From Chrysiogenia bacterium (GTDB lineage: Bacteria; JAGRBM01), in assembly GCA_020434085.1 (NCBI GenBank), contig JAGRBM010000370.1, positions 1-6,815 on the forward strand: a stretch of 6,815 nt of DNA, given 5' to 3'. The position numbers and the translations under genes were made by a program. Of this stretch, positions 1 to 5,414 are shown piece by piece. The notes under the pieces were generated by a model, which saw only the letters and a program-made list of their open reading frames with translations, was not told where the DNA came from and searched no databases. Numbering within the stretch: position 1 is the first letter of the stretch; each line of letters starts with the position of its first letter.

Positions 1-939
1 CACAACGCCTCCCACCTGCGCGACGGGGAGCTCGGCCCCGCCGCCATTGCCATCGGCAATTTCGACGGCGTGCATCTGGCACACCGCGTAATCTGCCGCC
101 AGCTCGTGGAAAAGGCCGAGGAACTGGGCGTGCTGCCAATGGTCTACACCTTTCAGCCGCACCCCCGCAAAGTGCTGCAGGGACCCCAGGCGGTGTGCGT
201 GCTGACGACCTTCGAGAAGAAATGCACCCTGCTGGCCGAGCTGGGTGTGAAGGTCGTGGTCTGGAGCGAATTCACCCGCGAGTTTTCCGAGCAATCGCCC
301 AGCGAGTTCATCTCCCGCATCCTTGTCGACAAGCTTCGCGCGCGGCACCTGTTCGTTGGCCACGACGCCCACTTCGCTCGCGATCGCAGCGGGGACTTCA
401 ATACGCTTGCGGAAACCGGCGAGCGCCAGGGCTTTGGTGTCAGCCGCACCGAAGCGGTGATGCACGACGGACTGATCGTCAGCTCCAGCCAGGTGCGCAA
501 GTTCATCGAAAGCGGCGAGATCCGCCGCGCCAATGAGTTTCTTGGCTGGCAGTTCTCCATCCCCGGCACCGTGGTGCGCGGCGACCAGCGCGGCCGCACG
601 ATCGGCTTTCCCACTGCGAACCTGCAGACCGAGGTGGAGGTCTTCCCCGCCCGCGGGGTGTATGCCACCTGCGTGAAATTCCAGGGCCGCACCCTCTGCG
701 GGATCACGAACGTGGGCAAAAATCCGACCTTCAATCCCGAGATCGATACCGTGCCGCTGCGGATCGAGACGAATCTTTTCGATTTTTCCGGCGATCTCTA
801 CGGCGAACACATCGAGGTCGTCTTCCTCGACCGCATTCGGCCGGAGATGCGCTTTGAATCGGCCGATCAACTCAAGACCCAGATCGAGCAGGACATTCAC
901 GCCGCTCGAAAGATCCATGAAATGGAGGCTCGTGCATGA
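1..939 (+). CDS. ribF: Bifunctional riboflavin kinase / FMN adenylyltransferase (FAD synthetase), 5' partial
   Basis: This cytoplasmic enzyme phosphorylates riboflavin to FMN and adenylates FMN to FAD. The frame is open from base 1, and the nucleotide-binding motif GNFDGVHLAH (visible residues 19-28) normally lies near the N terminus, so probably only about 10-20 residues are missing. The GTG at 70 falls inside this motif and is not the start. The adenylyltransferase half shows TFQPHP, GHDAHFA (about 120-126) and VSSSQVR (about 160-166). The kinase half shows GRTIGFPTAN (about 198-207), GVYAT, GKNPTF, the IET segment with the likely catalytic Glu (about 256), and a typical LYGEHIEV...R.E.RF C-terminal part. 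Two adenylyltransferase motifs differ from consensus: HLAH instead of HxGH, and GHDAHFA instead of GxDFRFG. The 312 visible residues fit the family length. The stop overlaps the aroE start. Family assignment is secure; full FAD synthetase activity is less so. Confidence 0.96.
   Translation, partial: HNASHLRDGELGPAAIAIGNFDGVHLAHRVICRQLVEKAEELGVLPMVYTFQPHPRKVLQGPQAVCVLTTFEKKCTLLAELGVKVVVWSEFTREFSEQSPSEFISRILVDKLRARHLFVGHDAHFARDRSGDFNTLAETGERQGFGVSRTEAVMHDGLIVSSSQVRKFIESGEIRRANEFLGWQFSIPGTVVRGDQRGRTIGFPTANLQTEVEVFPARGVYATCVKFQGRTLCGITNVGKNPTFNPEIDTVPLRIETNLFDFSGDLYGEHIEVVFLDRIRPEMRFESADQLKTQIEQDIHAARKIHEMEARA
924..928 (+). promoter_or_regulatory. Ribosome binding site for aroE inside the end of ribF
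   Basis: GGAGG lies 7 bases before the ATG at 936, within the last codons of ribF. With the ATGA overlap (936-939) it fixes the aroE start and suggests translational coupling between the two genes. Confidence 0.85.
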
Positions 940-1814
940 CTCAGCCCCCCCTCACTGCCCAGACGGCGCTCTACGCCGTGCTTGGCGATCCAGTAGAACA
1001 CTCCCTCTCGCCCGTTTTCCAGAACGCCGCGCTTGAAGCCGGCGGCGTGGATGCGCGCTACGTGGCGCTCCGGATGAGCGCCGAGGAGCTGCCCGATTTC
1101 CTCAAGGGAATCCGGCATTCGAACATCAAGGGTTTCAACGCGACCATTCCCCACAAGGAAGCGCTCGTGAAGCTCTGCGACAAGCTCTCGAAGGAAGCCC
1201 AGCTCATCGGCGCGGTCAACACCGTTTCGATCAAGGCGGGCAAGCTCCACGGTGACAACACCGACGGCGTGGGATTCCTCGAAAGCCTCTTCGAAGAAGC
1301 CAAGTTCGACCCCAAGGGCAAGAAGGTCTGCCTGCTCGGCGCGGGCGGCTCGGCCCGGGCGATCGGTTATTCGCTCGCCAAGGCCGGCGCCTCGCAGATT
1401 GTCATCGCCAACCGCACCGCCCCGAAGGCCCGCGCCCTGGCCGACGAACTGGGGGCAAAGGTGAAGAAGACCAAGTTCAGCGCCAGCTCCCACCGGAGCA
1501 GCGAGCTCTCGCGCGCCGTGGAGGGGGCCGACCTGCTGGTCAACGCCACCTCGGTCGGACTCGGCGGTCGGGGAATTATTTCCCTGCCCTGGGGGGTACT
1601 TCCCAAGCCGGCGCTCATTGCCGACATCGTCTACGAGCCGCGTCTCACGCCGCTGCTCACCGAGGCCAAGCGCCGCAAATACAAGATCCTCGGCGGTCTG
1701 GGGATGCTGGTCCATCAGGGCGCGCTGTCCTATGAAATCTGGACGGGGACCAAGCCCGACGTGGCGAAGATGCGCAAGGCAGCCGACAAGGCGCTGCGCG
1801 ATCGTGAGGGCTGA
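936..1814 (+). CDS. aroE: Shikimate dehydrogenase (NADP-dependent)
   Basis: It reduces 3-dehydroshikimate to shikimate, the fourth step towards chorismate, in the cytoplasm. At 292 residues it has the normal family length. The N-terminal substrate domain shows the shikimate-binding SLSP (23-26), FNATIPHK (67-74) with the catalytic Lys74, GAVNTV (92-97) and DNTDG (107-111) with the catalytic Asp110. The Rossmann domain begins with LLGAGGSARA (133-142), followed by IANRT (157-161), where the Arg fits NADP(H) preference. Further family motifs are VNATSVGL (202-209), DIVYEP (230-235) and the GLGMLVHQGALSYEIWTG helix (254-271) with conserved Gln261. The ATG overlaps the ribF stop and has a strong ribosome binding site, so the pair is probably one operon. 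No key residue is missing. A quinate/shikimate dehydrogenase (YdiB type) is possible but less likely, because no quinate catabolism gene is visible. Confidence 0.97.
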   Translation: MTQPPLTAQTALYAVLGDPVEHSLSPVFQNAALEAGGVDARYVALRMSAEELPDFLKGIRHSNIKGFNATIPHKEALVKLCDKLSKEAQLIGAVNTVSIKAGKLHGDNTDGVGFLESLFEEAKFDPKGKKVCLLGAGGSARAIGYSLAKAGASQIVIANRTAPKARALADELGAKVKKTKFSASSHRSSELSRAVEGADLLVNATSVGLGGRGIISLPWGVLPKPALIADIVYEPRLTPLLTEAKRRKYKILGGLGMLVHQGALSYEIWTGTKPDVAKMRKAADKALRDREG

Positions 1815-1872
1815 ACCGGGCACCTGCCGCTTGAGCAACCCGCTGGGCGATTCTTGAGGGACACAACAGGGT

Positions 1873-1878
1873 AAGAGG
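1873..1878 (+). promoter_or_regulatory. Weak, distant ribosome binding site for the MMPL transporter
   Basis: AAGAGG is the best Shine-Dalgarno-like match before the ATG at 1893, but it is 14 bases away, longer than usual. No in-frame ATG, GTG or TTG lies closer to it, so 1893 remains the best start. The 78-base gap (1815-1892) shows no convincing promoter or terminator; the gene may be read through from aroE. Confidence 0.4.
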
Positions 1879-1892
1879 CAATCAGTACCCGC

Positions 1893-4358
1893 ATGAGTGC
1901 ATCCAAGCCGAGCGCCTTCGAACGCTACATCCTGCTGCTGCAACGCCGGGCCGGGCTTGTCCTTCTGGTGCTGAGCGTGCTGGCAGGCGTCGGCGTCTGG
2001 GCGGCATCGCACTTGGCGCTCCGCGCCGATTTTCGTGAGCTCCTTCCCCCCAACATGCGCAGCGTGCGCGACCTGCGCGTGGTGGACGAGCGCCTTGGCG
2101 GCGCGGGCAATTTCATCATCGTTGCCCAGAGCCCGGATTTCGAGGCCAACAAGGCCTATGCAACCGAACTCGCCTCCCGCATCCGCAACCAGGTCGATCG
2201 CAAGTACATCCGCGAGGTTGAGTACGAGAATCGCGCCCAGCGTGAGTTTTTTGAGAAGAACAAATACCTCTATGCCGAGGTCGAGGACCTGCAGGTCATT
2301 CATGAGCGCTTGCAGACCAAGCTCGAATTCGACCTGACCTGTAAGAATCCGCTCTTCTTCGACTTCACCGGCCAGTGCGACAAGGACCCGGGCTTCGACA
2401 TCTCCGATCTGCAGGAAAAGTACAAGAGCGAAGAAGCCCGCTACGATCAGCACATCGACAGTTACTACACCAACGCCGATGGCACGCTGCTGGCCATTCT
2501 GGTGCAGCCCACCAGCCCCAGCGCGGCGGTGGAACAGGTGAGAGAGTTCCTGCGCGTGGTGCTGCCGGTGGTGAACTCGGTTAGTCCCACCGAGTACCAC
2601 CCGGATATGAAGATCCACTTCACCGGCTCCTACGCCCAGGCCGATGAAGAATTGCGCACAATGATCCACGACATCCGCTCAACGGCGCTGGCCTGCGGCG
2701 TGCTCGTGGCGCTGGTGCTGTTCCTGTATTACCGGAGCCTGCGACAGATCTTCTTCATCAGCGCCACGGTGCTCTTCGGCCTTTCGTGGACCTACGGCCT
2801 GGCGCTGCCGACGCTCGGCATGCTGACCACGCAGACCGCCGTTCTCGGCAGCATCATTCTGGGCAACGGCATCAACAACGCGATCATCTTTCTTGCGCGC
2901 TATCTCGAAGAGCGACGCAGCGGCTCGCTCTCGGTGGAGGAATCGGTCTGCCGCGCGGCCAGCACGACGGTTGGCGCCACCTTCACGGCCGCCTTCACGA
3001 CGGCGGCGGCCTTTGCGGTGCTGACCATCTCCGACATGCGCGCCTACAAACAGTTCGGTTTCCTGGGCGCCGCCGGCATGGTCGCCTGCTGGATCGCCGC
3101 CTACACCGCGCTTCCGGCGCTGGTCGCCCTTGGCGAGCGCATTCGCCCCTCCCGCCCCAAGGAATTCGACACCGCCCACGAGCGGGTGACCGGCGCCCTT
3201 GGACGGCTCATCCATGGCTCGCCGCGCGGTGTGGCGCTTGCCGGCGCCGCGCTGACGATCGCCGGGCTGGTGGGAAGCTATTTCTTCTGGAGCGATCCCT
3301 GGGAGAAAGACTACAGCAACATCCGCAGCGAGCGCTCGGTATCCGAGGGCTCTGGCTACTGGAACCGGCGTCTGATGGACGAGGTATTCAAGCTCTCGCT
3401 CACGCCGCTGGCGATTCTGACCGAAAGCCGCGAGCAGGCCCACGAGGTCTACGACACCCTGATGGCCGAGCGGGAGAAGAACCCGCAGACGATGATGGAC
3501 TCGGTGCGCTCCTTCGATTCCTTCGTGCCCGAACACCAGAGCGAAAAACTCGAATGGATTGCCAGGATCAAGAAGCTCCTCGACGGCCAGGCGATCAAGT
3601 TCGTCAAGAAGAGCCAGCGCAAGGAACTCGATCTCATTCGAGACAGCATCGACCTCACCCCCATTACCGAGGCCGATGTTCCCAGGGAAATCCGCGAGCA
3701 TTTCACCGAACTCGACGGCTCACTGGGCAAGATCGTCTACGTCTTTCCCGATAACTCGCGCCAGCTCTGGATCATGGAGAACGTCGTCACCTTCTCCAAC
3801 GAAGTCTATGACGCCATCAAGGGGATTCCGGGCATTGCCGCCTCCAGCGACGCCATGATCATTGCGGACCTGCTCCAGCTCGTTCAGGCCGATGCGCCCA
3901 TTGTGCTTGGCGCGGCCTTCCTGGCGGTTGTATTGCTGCTGCTCTTCAATTTCCGCAGTGTGAGCATCACCGCCAAAGTCCTGCTGCCGCTGGCGGTTGC
4001 CTATGCCTGGCTGGGCGCGCTCATCTACGCCGCGCAGATCCACCTGACCTTCATCAACTTCATTGTCCTCCCCATGGCGATCGGTATCGGCATGGATTAC
4101 GCGGCCAATGTTTTCCACCGCTACGAACTCGAGGGCGAAGGCAGCATCGAGTCGGTCATCAAGACGACCGGCGGCGCGGTGATCCTCTGCTCGATTACGA
4201 CGATCATCGGTTATGCCTCCCTGCTCGCCGGCGAGAGTCAGGCGCTGAGCTCCCTGGGCAAGCTGGGCCTGCTCTCGGAGGTCTGCACCGTGAGCGCCGC
4301 GGTGGTCGTCGCGCCCGCCGTGCTTGTGTTGCTGGAGCGCCGCCGACGGGCGTCCTGA
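1893..4358 (+). CDS. RND-superfamily exporter of the MMPL type, 12 transmembrane helices
   Basis: This is an inner-membrane, probably proton-driven exporter of unknown, likely hydrophobic, cargo. The 821 residues show the duplicated RND layout: TM1 (about 21-41), a periplasmic loop (42-263), TM2-TM6 (264-281, 285-304, 308-334, 358-380, 387-413), TM7 (446-466), a second periplasmic loop (467-668), and TM8-TM12 (669-687, 693-714, 717-741, 757-779, 789-815). TM10 carries the MMPL signature GIGMDYAANVFHRYELEG (731-748) with Asp735-Tyr736. The matching TM4 segment reads GNGINNAIIFLARYLEE (324-340), with Asn328-Asn329 in place of Asp-Tyr. Cys150 and Cys162 are the only cysteines in the periplasmic loops. 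Family members export hopanoids (HpnN), mycolate lipids (MmpL) or other lipids, and some belong to the broad 'predicted exporter' group (COG1033). Nothing here identifies the cargo; the neighbours are not hopanoid genes. Family call is secure, subfamily open. Confidence 0.93.
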   Translation: MSASKPSAFERYILLLQRRAGLVLLVLSVLAGVGVWAASHLALRADFRELLPPNMRSVRDLRVVDERLGGAGNFIIVAQSPDFEANKAYATELASRIRNQVDRKYIREVEYENRAQREFFEKNKYLYAEVEDLQVIHERLQTKLEFDLTCKNPLFFDFTGQCDKDPGFDISDLQEKYKSEEARYDQHIDSYYTNADGTLLAILVQPTSPSAAVEQVREFLRVVLPVVNSVSPTEYHPDMKIHFTGSYAQADEELRTMIHDIRSTALACGVLVALVLFLYYRSLRQIFFISATVLFGLSWTYGLALPTLGMLTTQTAVLGSIILGNGINNAIIFLARYLEERRSGSLSVEESVCRAASTTVGATFTAAFTTAAAFAVLTISDMRAYKQFGFLGAAGMVACWIAAYTALPALVALGERIRPSRPKEFDTAHERVTGALGRLIHGSPRGVALAGAALTIAGLVGSYFFWSDPWEKDYSNIRSERSVSEGSGYWNRRLMDEVFKLSLTPLAILTESREQAHEVYDTLMAEREKNPQTMMDSVRSFDSFVPEHQSEKLEWIARIKKLLDGQAIKFVKKSQRKELDLIRDSIDLTPITEADVPREIREHFTELDGSLGKIVYVFPDNSRQLWIMENVVTFSNEVYDAIKGIPGIAASSDAMIIADLLQLVQADAPIVLGAAFLAVVLLLLFNFRSVSITAKVLLPLAVAYAWLGALIYAAQIHLTFINFIVLPMAIGIGMDYAANVFHRYELEGEGSIESVIKTTGGAVILCSITTIIGYASLLAGESQALSSLGKLGLLSEVCTVSAAVVVAPAVLVLLERRRRAS

Positions 4359-4364
4359 GGCCGT

Positions 4365-4394
4365 TTGCTGCGCCCCACCCCGCTTTGCTATAGC
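4365..4394 (+). promoter_or_regulatory. Possible sigma-70-type promoter for the CsgG-like gene
   Basis: TTGCTG (4365-4370) and TATAGC (4389-4394) are 18 bases apart, and a TG (4386-4387) sits one base before the -10 as in extended -10 promoters. Transcription would begin near 4401, about 30 bases before the ATG at 4430. Both boxes are imperfect, so this is a suggestion only. No terminator is visible between the transporter stop and this site, so read-through is also possible. Confidence 0.35.
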
Positions 4395-4415
4395 TTCCCG
4401 ACACAATTGGGATTT

Positions 4416-4421
4416 AGAGGG
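4416..4421 (+). promoter_or_regulatory. Ribosome binding site for the CsgG-like gene
   Basis: AGAGGG lies 8 bases before the ATG at 4430 and supports that start, which also gives an intact signal peptide. Confidence 0.75.
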
Positions 4422-4429
4422 ACTCATTC

Positions 4430-5323
4430 ATGCGTAAAGTATCCACTGGATTTGTGATTTCACTGCTGGCCCTGGCCGCGCTTCTCTGGACGCCCGATAC
4501 CGGCGCCGCCATGAGCGCCAAGGGCCCCAAGAAGCGCGTGGGCGTTGTCGCCTTTGCCAACAAGACCGGCCACCGCGGCGTCGGACAGGCCGCTGTCGAT
4601 GTCCTGACCACCGAGCTGACCAAGACCGGCCAGTTCATCGTCGTCGAGCGCGCCGAAATTGAGCAGGTGCTCAAGGAACAGGGCTTTGGCCAGAGCGGCG
4701 CGGTCAATCCCGCAACCGCCGCCCAGGCCGGCAAGATTCTGGGCCTGCAGGGCATCATCATCGGCACCGTGAGTGAGTTCGGCCGCAGCAAGGTGAAGAC
4801 CCATTTCCCGCTCAATACAGTCACGGTCGGTGACTATGCCACGCAGGTCGTCGTCGATGTGCGCGTCATCGATGCCGAAACCGCGCAGATTCTGCTGGCC
4901 GAGTCCGGCAAGGGCGCGGTGAAGATCACCGAGGCCCAGGTGCTCGGCTTCGGTCAGTCCACCCCCTATGACACGACGGTCGATGGCGAGGCCTTCCGCG
5001 CCGCAATTCAGCAGGTGATGCAGAACCTCATCAACCAGCTCGATGAGGGCGAGTGGCAGGGCCGCGTCATCAAGATGAGCGGCGATACCGCCCTCATCAA
5101 CGCCGGCGAGAACGCCGGACTCTCCATCGGAGATGAACTCGGTGCCTACGAGCTCGGCGAAGAGCTCATTGACCCCGATACCGGCCTCTCACTGGGCATG
5201 GAAGAAGGCGGGCTCAAGGGCTTTTGCAAGATCCTCTCGTTCACCAACCAGGGCAAGGTTTCCAAGTGCAAGGTGATGAGCGGCGGGCTTGAGCGACTCG
5301 ACATTGTGAAGGTCAAGAAGTAG
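4430..5323 (+). CDS. Secreted protein with CsgG domain and FlgT-like C-terminal domain
   Basis: This is a 297-residue exported protein. Residues 1-27 form a signal peptide (basic MRK, hydrophobic 8-20, likely cleavage after GAA at 25-27) with no lipobox cysteine. Residues about 35-204 match the CsgG fold: the RVGVVAFANKTG strand (36-47), a long helix, the FIVVERAEIEQVLKEQ segment (69-84), GLQGIIIGTVSEFG (105-118), and VVVDVRVIDAETAQIL (140-155). Residues about 208-297 resemble the FlgT C-terminal domain: GRVIKMSGDTALINAG, GLSIGDELGAYE and IDPDTGLSLG. The only cysteines, 266 and 280, are both in this last domain. CsgG forms the outer-membrane curli pore; FlgT and related proteins act at envelope machines such as the flagellar H ring. 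No csgA, B, E or F genes and no flagellar genes are visible, so curli or flagellar roles are unproven. It starts 71 bases after the MMPL gene and is followed by a strong terminator. Domain calls are fairly sure; function is unknown. Confidence 0.85.
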   Translation: MRKVSTGFVISLLALAALLWTPDTGAAMSAKGPKKRVGVVAFANKTGHRGVGQAAVDVLTTELTKTGQFIVVERAEIEQVLKEQGFGQSGAVNPATAAQAGKILGLQGIIIGTVSEFGRSKVKTHFPLNTVTVGDYATQVVVDVRVIDAETAQILLAESGKGAVKITEAQVLGFGQSTPYDTTVDGEAFRAAIQQVMQNLINQLDEGEWQGRVIKMSGDTALINAGENAGLSIGDELGAYELGEELIDPDTGLSLGMEEGGLKGFCKILSFTNQGKVSKCKVMSGGLERLDIVKVKK

Positions 5324-5345
5324 CCCCCCCGAATATTCAGCACAT

Positions 5346-5379
5346 AAAAAGGCCGGCCCCGCGAGGGACCGGCCTTTTT
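5346..5379. terminator. Bidirectional Rho-independent terminator between convergent genes
   Basis: A 15-base stem (5346-5360 with 5365-5379) closes a four-base loop, GCGA (5361-5364). The stem has a GC-rich core, five A on the left and five T on the right, so both strands give a hairpin followed by a U run. It lies 22 bases after the CsgG-like stop and about 35 bases past the M23 stop on the other strand. The single imperfect pair (5357 with 5368) is C-A in rightward RNA but a G-U wobble in leftward RNA. Confidence 0.93.
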
Positions 5380-5388
5380 GTTTCCCCA

Positions 5389-5404
5389 CGCGTATTCCTA
5401 CGCG
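5389..5404. repeat. Small inverted repeat after the M23 gene
   Basis: CGCGTA-TTCC-TACGCG forms a perfect 6-base stem with a 4-base loop, between the main terminator and the M23 stop codon. It has no T run of its own. In leftward RNA it would be a small hairpin before the terminator, perhaps an added 3'-end structure, or chance in GC-rich DNA. Confidence 0.4.
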
Positions 5405-5414
5405 CGCTATTTAC

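Noticed and set aside
70-72. GTG as the ribF start
   Set aside because: The conserved GNFDG part of the nucleotide-binding motif lies upstream of it in the same frame, so the real start is left of the window.
1815-1892. A promoter for the transporter in the aroE-transporter gap
   Set aside because: TTGAGC at 1831 resembles a -35 box, but nothing like a -10 box follows at proper spacing.
897-2669. A 590-codon open frame on the minus strand spanning the end of ribF, aroE and part of the transporter
   Set aside because: It runs antisense across three well-supported genes, has low-complexity Arg/Gly/Leu/Ala/Val-rich composition and no recognisable motif. Such frames are common opposite GC-rich genes.
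2679-3701. A 340-codon minus-strand frame opposite the transporter
   Set aside because: It is antisense to a clear 12-helix transporter gene, very rich in Arg, Gly and Ala, and has no domain.
2786-3754. A 322-codon plus-strand frame inside the transporter gene
   Set aside because: It is an alternate frame of the transporter, with Arg/His-rich composition typical of frame shadows.
4430-5323. A curli secretion locus
   Set aside because: Only a CsgG-domain gene is present; no CsgA/B repeats, CsgE or CsgF genes are visible, and the lipobox is missing.
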